Source: Maritimibacter harenae (GTDB taxonomy: Bacteria; Pseudomonadota; Alphaproteobacteria; Rhodobacterales; Rhodobacteraceae). Taken from it: a DNA stretch of 64,000 bases. Positions 16,935 to 25,054 of the stretch are shown here, piece after piece. Below the pieces are notes generated by a model. The model worked only from the letters and a program-made list of their open reading frames with translations. It was not told the DNA's origin and made no database searches. The translations under genes were made by a program, and so were the position numbers. The stretch spans positions 62,001 to 126,000 of the forward strand of contig NZ_WTUX01000011.1 of assembly GCF_009882975.1 (NCBI RefSeq), in the 5' to 3' direction. Positions within the stretch are counted from its first letter, which is position 1, and each line of letters opens with the position of its first letter.

Positions 16935-18233
16935 TCAGTAACGGTTCGCGATGGGCAGTTCTTCGGCCGGGAAGAGGCTGATCACCTCGACGCCGGTCTC
17001 GGTCACCACGACCTCCTCCTCGATCCGCGCGGCGGAGTAACCGTCGGCGGCCGGGCAGTAGGTCTCGAGCGCGAAGACCATGCCGGTCTGGATCTCCATC
17101 GGGTGATCGAGCGACACGGCGCGGCTGATGATCGGGCGCTCGTGAAGCGCGAGGCCCAGGCCGTGACCGAACTGCAGGCCGAAGGCTGCGTCTTCGTTGG
17201 GGAAACCGAACTCCTCGGCCTTGGGCCAGAGCTTGGCCACCTGGTCGGTGGTGACGCCCGGCTTGATCGCCTCGATCGAGGCGTCGATCCATTCGCGCGC
17301 CTTCACGTAGGCGTCCACCTGCGCGGGTGTCGAGCGTCCGATGTTGAACGTCCGGTAGTAACAGGTGCGGTAGCCCTGGTAGCTTTGCAGGATGTCGAAG
17401 AACGCCTGGTCGCCGGGGCGGAAGTAACGGTCGGTGAAGTTGTGCGGGTGCGGGTTGCACCGTTCGCCGGAGATCGCGTTGATCGCCTCGACGTCGTCCG
17501 AGCCCATCTCGTAGAGCATCTTGTTGGACAGCGCGACGATGTCGTTCTCGCGCACGCCCGGCTTCAGCTCTTCGTAGATCATGTGGTAGACGCCATCGAC
17601 CATGCTCGCGGCCTGCGTGAGCAGCTGGATCTCGTCCCAGTTCTTGATCTCGCGCGCCGCCAGCATGATCTGCTGGCCGTCGACGATGTTGAGGCCCTCT
17701 TCCTTGAGCGCGTGGAACATCGCGGTTTCGGCATAGTCCACGCCCACCGGCATGTCGGCCATGCCCGCTTCCTTGATCAGGCGGGCGATCTCCTTGGCGT
17801 ACTTCTGCATCAGCCCGAACTCGGGCGGGATGGTGCCGCGCATGCCGACGACGCCGGCCAGGCAGTGGTCGGGCTCCAGCCAGTCGGAGTAGCGCTTGTG
17901 GTGCATCGCGGCGGAGCCGAAGTCCCACACGTAGGGGCTGTCGTCGCCGGTGAGCAGGCAGAACCGGCACATCTTGTCGCGCTCCCACTCGCCGATCTTG
18001 GTGGCCGAGACGTAGCGGATGTTGTTCACGTCGAAGAGCAGCAGCGTGCCCGCGTTCGACGCCTGCAGCGCCTGGCGCGTCCGGGCGAGCCGGTAGCGGC
18101 GCAGGCGGTCGTGGTCGATCCGGCGTTCGAAATCGACCGACATGTGGCCGGACGCGGGCAGGCGTTCACGCCATTCCCAGTTCGGTTCAAGATCCTGAGG
18201 GGTCAGGAGGTTCGGCAGCAGGGCGCGTGACAT
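16935..18233 (-). CDS. M24-fold (creatinase / Xaa-Pro peptidase family) enzyme with altered metal site
   Basis: The 432-residue protein has the two-domain layout of the M24 family: an N-terminal creatinase-like domain (about 40-175) and a pita-bread C-terminal domain. Of the five usual metal ligands I see Asp in AFFDIL, His in FGHGLGL, and two Glu in FALETYC and ARIEEEV. The second Asp (GDxTRTF in aminopeptidase P) is replaced, the segment reading TCYYRTF. A non-peptidase or metal-independent activity like creatinase is therefore possible. DMSP lyase DddP belongs to this fold but has different site residues. It is encoded between an SDR and E1 alpha, so it probably acts on the same catabolic substrate. 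Confidence 0.72.
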   Translation of the reverse strand: MSRALLPNLLTPQDLEPNWEWRERLPASGHMSVDFERRIDHDRLRRYRLARTRQALQASNAGTLLLFDVNNIRYVSATKIGEWERDKMCRFCLLTGDDSPYVWDFGSAAMHHKRYSDWLEPDHCLAGVVGMRGTIPPEFGLMQKYAKEIARLIKEAGMADMPVGVDYAETAMFHALKEEGLNIVDGQQIMLAAREIKNWDEIQLLTQAASMVDGVYHMIYEELKPGVRENDIVALSNKMLYEMGSDDVEAINAISGERCNPHPHNFTDRYFRPGDQAFFDILQSYQGYRTCYYRTFNIGRSTPAQVDAYVKAREWIDASIEAIKPGVTTDQVAKLWPKAEEFGFPNEDAAFGLQFGHGLGLALHERPIISRAVSLDHPMEIQTGMVFALETYCPAADGYSAARIEEEVVVTETGVEVISLFPAEELPIANRY

Positions 18234-18296
18234 TTGGGTCTCCTCCGGGCCGGTCTGTCGGCCCTCGTTGTTGGGTTGTTTCCGGAAATCGGTCGG

Positions 18297-19106
18297 TTAC
18301 TGGATGCACCAGCCGCCATCGATGTGGATCATCTGGCCGGTCATGTAGTCGCTGTCGTCGCTCGCCAGGAAAGACGCCGTGCCGGTGATGTCGTCGGGGT
18401 AGGACACGCGCTTGATCTGCAGCGCGTCGCGCACGATGTCGTCGTAGGCCTGGCCTTCACGCTCCTTGAAGCCGATGTCGACGAGGTCCTTGTCGAGCTG
18501 CTCCCAGAGCGGGGTGACGACGACGCCCGGCGCGTAGCCGTTGACGGTGATGTTGTGCTCGGACAGCCCGATGGCGCCGCAATGGGTGAGCGCGAGGCAG
18601 CCGTATTTCGAGGTGCAGTAGACGGTCACGTCGACCAGCGGCTTGCGGCTCGCGATCGAGCCGACGTTGATGATCTTGTAGGGGTGATCCTCCATCGGAC
18701 CCTGCTTGATCATCTGGCGGGCGGTCTCCTGCATGCCCAGCCACATCGCCTTGGTGTTGACGTTCATGATCATGTCCCAGTTGTCCTCATCGATATCCAT
18801 GAAGAACCGGGGCTTGTTCATGCCGGCGTTGAAGAGGCCCACGTTGATCGAGCCGAATTCGTCCACCACCGCGGCCACGGCGGCGGCGTTGTCCTCCCGC
18901 TTGGTCACGTCCATCTTGACCGCGATCGCCTTGCCGTTTCCCGCGTCGTTGATGCGCTTGGCGACGGACTGGGCTTCGTCCAGATCGAGATCGCCGATGC
19001 AGACGTTGGCGCCCTGCGCGGCGAAGGCTTCGGCGTTGGCCGCGCCCATGCCGCGGGCCGCGCCGGTGATCAGGATGTTTTTGCCCTTGAGGCGATTGGG
19101 GTCCAT
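18297..19106 (-). CDS. SDR-family oxidoreductase, 2,3-butanediol dehydrogenase/acetoin reductase-like
   Basis: The 269-residue protein starts at the ATG at 19106 behind GGGAGGAAACC. It shows the classical SDR cofactor motif TGAARGMG, the NAG motif (FNAGMN) and catalytic Ser (VGSIAS), Tyr and Lys (YCTSK). Its C-terminal region, with TPLWEQLDKDLVDIG and DYMTGQMIHIDGG, follows the pattern of meso-2,3-butanediol dehydrogenase BudC. It probably oxidises a secondary alcohol of a diol or polyol with NAD. A related SDR is encoded in the divergent arm at 22222. It is the second gene after the regulator, 14 bases downstream. Confidence 0.85.
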   Translation of the reverse strand: MDPNRLKGKNILITGAARGMGAANAEAFAAQGANVCIGDLDLDEAQSVAKRINDAGNGKAIAVKMDVTKREDNAAAVAAVVDEFGSINVGLFNAGMNKPRFFMDIDEDNWDMIMNVNTKAMWLGMQETARQMIKQGPMEDHPYKIINVGSIASRKPLVDVTVYCTSKYGCLALTHCGAIGLSEHNITVNGYAPGVVVTPLWEQLDKDLVDIGFKEREGQAYDDIVRDALQIKRVSYPDDITGTASFLASDDSDYMTGQMIHIDGGWCIQ

Positions 19107-19120
19107 GGTTTCCTCCCTAA

Positions 19121-20947
19121 CTAGGTGACCGGTGTTCTCATTATCTGTTCGGCCTGCGCCTGAACCCGGGCCAAGGCTTCGGCCGGGCTGACGAGACCGC
19201 GCAGCATGTCGTGCAATTCGTGGCCGCAGACGGTGATGATGTCCGAGATCTGCGGCACCGGCGGGCGCGGCCAGAATTGCAGCTCGTCGCGCCAGGACAT
19301 CTGGTCGACGAGCTCGAAGATCGGCGACAGGCGGCGGACTTCCGGATCGGCCCCGACCGAGTAGCGCGGGGCCGTGCGGCTGCCTTCCTGGGCATAGAGC
19401 TTCTGGGCGGCGGGCGAGGTGAAGGCGATCAACGCCTCGACCGCGTCCGGAATCCGCTCTTCGGCAAGGTTCGCCGGCACGCAGAGCGCGTAGCCCCCGA
19501 CCGGCGCGATCGGCATGCCGCCGGGACCGTGCGGGTGGGGCAGGTAGCCCGCGTTGCCATGCGCCGCGCAGGTTTCGTCGCGCTCGAAATACGGGGCCAG
19601 CAGCGTGTAGCCATAGGCCATCGCGACGCTGCCGTTGGCGAAGGGGCGCACACGTTCGTACCAGGACATCGACAGGATGTCGGGCGGCGAATACTCCATC
19701 AGCTGCATGAGGTACTCGGCCGCGGCCTGGGCGCGTTCGCTGTCCAGCATGGGCCGGAAATCGTCGCGCTCGAGATGGTCGGCGTCGAAGCCTCCGGCGA
19801 TCTCGGGCAGGTCGATGATCGGCTGGCCGAAATCGGCGCAGGTCATCATGAAGGTGTGTCCCAGCGCGGTCCCGCGCGCGGCGTTCCATGCGACCCCGTA
19901 GCGTCCGCGGCGCGGGTCGTGGAACTGTCGGGCGGCCTCGATCACCGCGTCGGTGGTCTGCGGCGGCTCGAGCCCGGCTTCGGCGAACCAGTCCTTGCGG
20001 TAGAACATGAGCTCAGGCGTCGTCTGGCTGGGCACGCCGTAGGGCACGCCGTTCCAATGCGTCGCGCGCCAGCCCGCGGTGTGGAAGTCGCTGGGCTCCA
20101 GCCGGTCCACGTCCATCACGTCAGGCAGCGGGCGGATCACGCCCTTCTTCACGAACTCGCCGAGCCAGGGCAGGTCGACCGCGATCAGGTCGTAGCGGCT
20201 GTTGGCGCGGGTGGCGTTGCGCAGCGCCTCTTCACGCAGCCGGTCGATCGAGAAGGCGCGCTGGTTGATGTCGGTGCCGACGATCTGTTCGAACTGGCGC
20301 TTGAGGTTCTCCATGACCATGAAGGTCGGATCGCCGTGCACCAGGATGCGCAGGCCACCGGCCAGCTTGAGCGACTGGGGCAGGGCGCGCGGCGGCGGGA
20401 TCATGCTTTGCCCGGACTGGTAGGACCCGCCGAAGTAGTAGTCGCGCGCTTCCGGCGTGGGTCGTTCGCCGCCGTAGGCCGCCATCGCGATCCGGTCGAT
20501 CCGGTCGGCCACCCGGTGGAACACCTGGAGCAGGTTTTCCGAGGGGTGGAGCGAGACGCTCTTGCCCGACTTGGTGCGCGGCCGCTGCTCGATGAAGCCC
20601 GCGTCCACGATGTCGGCCAGCTTGCGGGTGCCCGTGGCGTAGGGCACGCCGGAGGCCGCCACGATGGCCGAGGGCGACACCACGCGGCCCTCGAAATGGC
20701 AGTGCAGCAGGTGCAGCAGCATGTTGAGGTGCGGGTTCGTCGTGCTGGGTTCGATCCCGTTTTCGACCTCCGAAAAGATTTCCTGCAGGAAATGAACCAC
20801 GCGCTGCACTTCCGGCCCGCTGGGCGCGGAGGCGCCGGACGCCGGAAGGGCGCCTCCGGATTGTCCGGAACGGATATTTTTCGCGGATTGCAGGTTCATG
20901 CGGTCGGCAGCTCGTGTTGTTCGGGGTGTGCGTGGCGAGTCGGTCAT
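19121..20947 (-). CDS. Winged-helix transcriptional regulator fused to a family 1 solute-binding domain
   Basis: I placed the start at the ATG at 20947 (608 residues), preceded by CAGGA; a TTG at 20962 would add five residues. Residues about 70-140 form a MarR/IclR-like winged helix with a recognition helix near YATGTRKLADIVDAG. From about residue 199 the chain is a family 1 (maltose/sn-glycerol-phosphate type) extracellular solute-binding fold, recognisable in GVPYGVPSQTTPELMFYRKDWF and GSVAMAYGYTL. There is no signal peptide or membrane helix, so the binding domain must act in the cytoplasm as the effector sensor. It heads the leftward operon and faces the ABC importer, making it the likely regulator of both arms. 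Confidence 0.82.
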   Translation of the reverse strand: MTDSPRTPRTTRAADRMNLQSAKNIRSGQSGGALPASGASAPSGPEVQRVVHFLQEIFSEVENGIEPSTTNPHLNMLLHLLHCHFEGRVVSPSAIVAASGVPYATGTRKLADIVDAGFIEQRPRTKSGKSVSLHPSENLLQVFHRVADRIDRIAMAAYGGERPTPEARDYYFGGSYQSGQSMIPPPRALPQSLKLAGGLRILVHGDPTFMVMENLKRQFEQIVGTDINQRAFSIDRLREEALRNATRANSRYDLIAVDLPWLGEFVKKGVIRPLPDVMDVDRLEPSDFHTAGWRATHWNGVPYGVPSQTTPELMFYRKDWFAEAGLEPPQTTDAVIEAARQFHDPRRGRYGVAWNAARGTALGHTFMMTCADFGQPIIDLPEIAGGFDADHLERDDFRPMLDSERAQAAAEYLMQLMEYSPPDILSMSWYERVRPFANGSVAMAYGYTLLAPYFERDETCAAHGNAGYLPHPHGPGGMPIAPVGGYALCVPANLAEERIPDAVEALIAFTSPAAQKLYAQEGSRTAPRYSVGADPEVRRLSPIFELVDQMSWRDELQFWPRPPVPQISDIITVCGHELHDMLRGLVSPAEALARVQAQAEQIMRTPVT

Positions 20948-21160
20948 CACGGTCCTGTTCAAAATGTTCAGTTTGAGAGGCGTCCGGAATCGTCATGATG
21001 TCCAGATTGGATGTCAGATTATTCAAAATGGATAAAAAGGGGAGGTCTAAGTTAGCGAAAAATGACGCTGGATGGTCCGCAGATTGCACCGGGGCGTATG
21101 CGCTCCGGACTGGAGAGGACAGTCGCAATCATGAAACATGAAACCGGGAGGACCCATTAC
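20948..21160. promoter_or_regulatory. Divergent control region with two sets of direct repeats
   Basis: This 213-base AT-richer region separates the regulator operon from the importer operon. TTCAAAATG occurs twice in the same orientation (20958-20966 and 21022-21030, 64 bases apart). Between them lie two tandem near-repeats, GATGTCCAGATT (20997-21008) and GATGTCAGATT (21010-21020). These are candidate operators for the adjacent winged-helix regulator. The rightward gene has a clear GGGAGGA ribosome site at 21146-21152. Confidence 0.5.
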
Positions 21161-22126
21161 ATGAAGATTTCGACCAAGTTTGCGCTCGTCTGCTCGACCG
21201 CGATGATCGGCACCGCCGCATTCGGCGAAGCGCACATGGACACCTACACGATCGGCATCACGCAGAACAACGTGGGCGTCGACAGCTACCAGACCACCTA
21301 CGAGCAGGCCTTCATCGCGGCCGCCGAGGCGAACGACAACGTGGAAGTCGTCGTCCTGGACGCCGGCGGCGACGTCGCCCGCCAGATCGCGCAGATGGAA
21401 GACCTGATCCAGCAGGAAGTCGACGCGATCATCATCTGGCCGACCAACGGCGAAGCGGTGATCCCGGCCGTGCGCAAGGCATCGCAGGCCGACATCCCGG
21501 TGATCGTCACCAACTCCAACATCGCCGAGCAGGGCTTCGACTTCGTCGCCTCCTTCTCCGGCCCGGACAACATCACGCAGGGCTCCCGGTCCGCCGAGAT
21601 CATGTGCGACCGTTTCAAGGAGCTGGGCATCGAGGATGAAGCCCAGATCGTCCAGATCTCGGGTCAGCCGGGCTACACCACCGCCATCGAGCGCGCCAAG
21701 GGCTTCGAGGACCGCCTGCCGGAAGTCTGCCCGAACGTCACGCTGATGGAGACCCAGCCGGGCGACTGGAACCGCGAGAAGTCGCAGCAGGTCATGGAAG
21801 CCTTCCTCGTCAAGTATGACGACATCGACGGCGTCTATGCCGGTGACGACAACATGGGCGTGGGCGCGCTGAACGCCGCCAAGGCCGCCGACCGTGCCGA
21901 AGGAATCACCTTCGTGGGCGCCACCAACTTCGCGGTGGGCTACGAGGCGATGGCCGCCGGTGAATACTGGGGTTCGATCTACCAGTCGCCGGTCGACGAT
22001 GCCGAAGCCGCGCTTCAGACCGCGATCGACATCCTCAACGGCGAGGACGTTCCGTTCCTGAACTACTTCGACACGCCGAAGATCACCCAGGACAACATGG
22101 ACGAGTTCGAGAAGCCCGTCTTCTGA
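21161..22126 (+). CDS. Sugar-type ABC transporter substrate-binding protein (RbsB-like)
   Basis: The start is the ATG at 21161 behind GGGAGGA; the open frame extends upstream without a ribosome site. The 321-residue product has a signal peptide (MKISTKFALVCSTAMIGTAAFG, cleavage near residue 22-23) and a periplasmic binding protein type 1 fold of the Peripla_BP_4 kind. Landmarks are TIGITQNN, ARQIAQMEDLIQQEVDAI, RAKGFED and the hinge segment DGVYAGDDNMGVGAL. Such proteins bind pentoses, hexoses, polyols or autoinducer-2. It is the first gene of the importer operon and is followed by an attenuator-like hairpin. Confidence 0.9.
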   Translation: MKISTKFALVCSTAMIGTAAFGEAHMDTYTIGITQNNVGVDSYQTTYEQAFIAAAEANDNVEVVVLDAGGDVARQIAQMEDLIQQEVDAIIIWPTNGEAVIPAVRKASQADIPVIVTNSNIAEQGFDFVASFSGPDNITQGSRSAEIMCDRFKELGIEDEAQIVQISGQPGYTTAIERAKGFEDRLPEVCPNVTLMETQPGDWNREKSQQVMEAFLVKYDDIDGVYAGDDNMGVGALNAAKAADRAEGITFVGATNFAVGYEAMAAGEYWGSIYQSPVDDAEAALQTAIDILNGEDVPFLNYFDTPKITQDNMDEFEKPVF

Positions 22127-22137
22127 TCTTCCTCCCT

Positions 22138-22198
22138 GAATGCGCGGGGCGAACGCCACGTTGGCCCGTCTCGCGCATTCCCTTTCTTTTTTTTCGAT
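22138..22198 (+). terminator. Attenuator-type intrinsic terminator after the binding-protein gene
   Basis: A perfect 9-base stem GAATGCGCG / CGCGCATTC (22138-22146 with 22172-22180), with a further inner GGGC/GCCC pairing, is followed by CCTTTC and a run of eight T. It lies inside the operon, 11 bases after the binding-protein stop. Partial termination here would give more binding protein than membrane components, a common arrangement in ABC importers. Confidence 0.8.
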
Positions 22199-22221
22199 TT
22201 CTCTCACGAAAGGGGCGGGAC

Positions 22222-23034
22222 ATGGCTCGTGTTTCGGGACGATCCTGCATCGTGACCGGTGCCGCGCAAGGCATCGGTCGTGCCATCGGCGAAGCGCTGC
22301 TGGACGAAGGTGCCAACGTCTGCTTCGCGGACATCAACGCGGAGAAGGTGGCCCAGGTGGCCGAGGCCAATGCCGAGCGCGCCGCGCGTGCCGGGGGCCA
22401 GGTGACCCACGCCGCGGTCAACGTGACCGACCGCGAAGAGGTCCGCGCCATGATCGCCCACGTGGTGGAGCGGTTCGGGCGCCTTGACGTGAAATTCAAC
22501 AACGCCGGGGTGAACCGGCCCATGAATTTCCTCGACGTGACCGAGGACAACTGGAATTTCATCATGGGGATCAACGGGCTGGGCTGCCTCATCGGCATGC
22601 AGGAAGCCGCCCGGCAGATGATCGCCCAGGGGGTCGATGCGGACGGTGTGGCCGGCAAGATCGTGAACACCGCCTCGATCGCCAGCCGCCAGGGCTTCGA
22701 CAACGTCGCGCCCTACTGCGCGAGCAAATCGGCGGTCGTGTCGCTCACCCAGTCGGGCGCGCGCGACCTGGCCAAGCACGCGATCACCGTCACGGGCTTC
22801 GCGCCCGGCGTGGTCGCGACCGAAATGTGGGAACAGGTCGACCGCGACCTGATGGAAATCGGCGCCGCCGAGCGGCCCGGGCAGGCGATGGCCGAATTCT
22901 CGTCCGAGATCCTGAAGGGCCGCGTGGCGACGCCGGAGGATATCACGGGCACGACATCGTTCCTCGCGGGACGCGAAAGTGACTACATGACGGGACAGAT
23001 CGTTATGATCGATGGAGGCATGACGCTCGTCTGA
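22222..23034 (+). CDS. SDR-family oxidoreductase, acetoin reductase/butanediol dehydrogenase-like
   Basis: The 270-residue protein has TGAAQGIGRAIG for NAD(P), FNNAGVNRP, catalytic Ser in ASIAS and the Tyr-Lys pair in YCASK. Its C-terminal portion, TEMWEQVDRDLMEIG and YMTGQIVMIDGG, closely follows the BudC/acetoin reductase pattern and is clearly related to the SDR at 18297. It sits between the binding protein and the two permeases, which ties its substrate to the imported compound. The two SDRs may act on different hydroxyl groups or enantiomers. The ATG follows AAGGGGCGGGAC. Confidence 0.86.
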   Translation: MARVSGRSCIVTGAAQGIGRAIGEALLDEGANVCFADINAEKVAQVAEANAERAARAGGQVTHAAVNVTDREEVRAMIAHVVERFGRLDVKFNNAGVNRPMNFLDVTEDNWNFIMGINGLGCLIGMQEAARQMIAQGVDADGVAGKIVNTASIASRQGFDNVAPYCASKSAVVSLTQSGARDLAKHAITVTGFAPGVVATEMWEQVDRDLMEIGAAERPGQAMAEFSSEILKGRVATPEDITGTTSFLAGRESDYMTGQIVMIDGGMTLV

Positions 23035-23066
23035 CACCGGCTCATGCCAGCCATAGGGAGGAGAAC

Positions 23067-24041
23067 ATGGCGGAATTGACGAAGAAGGGAGTCGCGGGCT
23101 TCCTTGCGCGACAGGGTATCCTCGTCGCCTTTGTGGTCTTCATGATCGTGTTCGCGATCGCGAACCCGAGATTCATCGACATCGACAACATCTTCGGGGT
23201 GATCCGGTCCTCCGCGATCCTGGGCGTGATGGCCCTGGGGGTCACCTTCGTGGTGATCGGGGGCAATCTCGACCTGTCGGTCGGGTCGATGATGTCCTTC
23301 TCGACCATCGTGGTGCTCGACCTGCATGACAAGATCGGGCCGACGCTGGGCATTCCCGTCATGTTCGCCATGACCATGGCGCTCGGGGCCTTCATCGGCT
23401 TCCTCGTGGGCTATCTCAAGCTCAACTCCCTGATCGTCACGCTGGGCATGCTGTCGGCCATCCACGGCCTGACGCTGACCTATTCGGGCGGCAAGAACAT
23501 GGACATCGCGGACAAGGAAGGCACCTGGTTCGGCATCTTCGGGCAGGGTTCGATCGCCGGGGTGCCGGTGCCGATCATCATGTTCGCATTGCTGGCCATC
23601 GTGCTCAGCATCATCCTGTCGCGCACCCCGTTCGGACGAAAGGTCTACGCGGTGGGCGGCAACGGGATCGCCGCGACCTTCTCGGGCATTCCGCGCGCGC
23701 GCATCGTCTTCATGACCTACCTCATGTCGTCCTTCTGCGTGGCGACCGCGGGCCTGATCCAGGCCAGCCGGAGCCTGGGCAGCCAGAACACCGTGGGACA
23801 GGGCATGGAGCTCGAGGTGCTGGCCGCGGTCATCCTCGGCGGCGCCTCGCTCCTGGGCGGTGCCGGCACGATCTTCAAGACCGTGATCGGCGTGCTCATC
23901 CTTGGCTTCATCCAGAACGGCCTCCTGCTCATGGGGCTCGCGTTCTACGCGCAATACGTCGTGACCTGGATCATCATCATCCTCGCCGTCTGGCTGGACA
24001 TCGCTGCGAAGCGTGGCCGCCTCTGGTCGCCGATCGCCTGA
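23067..24041 (+). CDS. Sugar-type ABC transporter permease (RbsC family), first of two
   Basis: This 324-residue integral membrane protein has about 8-10 hydrophobic helices and the RbsC/BPD_transp_2 hallmarks: GVTFVVIGGNLDLSVGS in the first half, and AVILGGASLLGGAGT plus the NGLLLMG region near the end. It begins with an AGGGAGGAGAAC ribosome site and is followed after 11 bases by a second, different permease, so the channel is probably a heterodimer. It transports across the inner membrane with the ATPase encoded two genes later. Confidence 0.9.
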   Translation: MAELTKKGVAGFLARQGILVAFVVFMIVFAIANPRFIDIDNIFGVIRSSAILGVMALGVTFVVIGGNLDLSVGSMMSFSTIVVLDLHDKIGPTLGIPVMFAMTMALGAFIGFLVGYLKLNSLIVTLGMLSAIHGLTLTYSGGKNMDIADKEGTWFGIFGQGSIAGVPVPIIMFALLAIVLSIILSRTPFGRKVYAVGGNGIAATFSGIPRARIVFMTYLMSSFCVATAGLIQASRSLGSQNTVGQGMELEVLAAVILGGASLLGGAGTIFKTVIGVLILGFIQNGLLLMGLAFYAQYVVTWIIIILAVWLDIAAKRGRLWSPIA

Positions 24042-24052
24042 GGAGAGAGACC

Positions 24053-25054
24053 ATGAAAAAAGAAACACGGGCAAATCTCATCAAGCAGGGCGCGATCTGG
24101 GCCTTCATCGTGGTGGAGCTTGCGTTCTTCTCCATCGCCGGCGAGTTCCTGTCGGTCACCGAAACGGCCTTCATGGACTTCGACAACATGCTTCTTCTCC
24201 TGAAGCAGTCGGCGCCCATCGGCATCATCGCGCTCGGCATGACGATCATCATGATCAACGGCAACATCGACCTGTCGGTGGGGGCGACCTTCGCGCTGGC
24301 CGCGATCGTACTGCTCGACAGCATGACCTGGCCCTTCATGGCGGCGATCGGCGACTGGGCGATCCCGCTGGCCTGGGGCTTCGCGCTCCTGACGGGTGTC
24401 GTGCTTGGCGCGATCAACGGGCTCATCGTGTGGAAGACCGGCGTCGACGCCTTCATCGTGACGCTGGGCTCGATGCTGGGCTACCGGGGGCTGGTGTTCA
24501 TGTACAATGGCGAGCAGCCCACCAGCCACCTCAACTGGACGCTGGTGGACTTCGCCGAGGCGCAGTTCCTGGGCCTGCACACCGCCACCTGGTTCCTCCT
24601 GGGCGCGGCGCTTCTGCTGTGGCTCCTGATGACCAAGACCGTGCACGGCCGCAACGCCTATGCCATCGGCAACAACCGGGAAGCGGCGGTGAACGCCGGT
24701 ATCCGCGTGGGGCCGCACTTTCTGTGGAACTTCATGCTGATCGGCTTCCTCGCGGCGCTGTCGGCGGTGGTGTTCTACTCGGAATCGGGTTCGGTGAACC
24801 CCAATGACGGCATGCTCTACGAGCTCTGGGCGATCACCGCGGTGGTCCTGGGCGGCACCAAGCTGTCGGGCGGCTACGGGTCGATCATCTCGACGCTCGG
24901 CGGCGTGATCGCCATCCAGCTTCTGCGCAAGGGGCTGGGCCATATCGGGGCCGACACCGAAACCGTGAACCTCGTCATCGGGCTGATCCTGATCGCGGTG
25001 CTGTTCCTCGACCGGCAGCTGAACCGCAAGGGCAGAGAGGAGTTGAAGACATGA
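24053..25054 (+). CDS. Sugar-type ABC transporter permease (RbsC family), second of two
   Basis: The 333-residue membrane protein shares the RbsC pattern with the preceding gene: GMTIIMINGNIDLSVGATFAL, AINGLIVWKTGVDAFIVTLG and AVVLGGTKLSGGYGS. Many RbsC-type importers use one homodimeric permease; here two distinct genes stand in tandem. The stop overlaps the ATPase start by four bases (ATGA), indicating translational coupling. Confidence 0.9.
   Translation: MKKETRANLIKQGAIWAFIVVELAFFSIAGEFLSVTETAFMDFDNMLLLLKQSAPIGIIALGMTIIMINGNIDLSVGATFALAAIVLLDSMTWPFMAAIGDWAIPLAWGFALLTGVVLGAINGLIVWKTGVDAFIVTLGSMLGYRGLVFMYNGEQPTSHLNWTLVDFAEAQFLGLHTATWFLLGAALLLWLLMTKTVHGRNAYAIGNNREAAVNAGIRVGPHFLWNFMLIGFLAALSAVVFYSESGSVNPNDGMLYELWAITAVVLGGTKLSGGYGSIISTLGGVIAIQLLRKGLGHIGADTETVNLVIGLILIAVLFLDRQLNRKGREELKT

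Noticed and set aside
16935-18233. DMSP lyase DddP
   Set aside because: The fold is shared, but the DxD plus later Asp arrangement of DddP is not present and overall similarity looks low; the operon context is sugar/acyloin catabolism.
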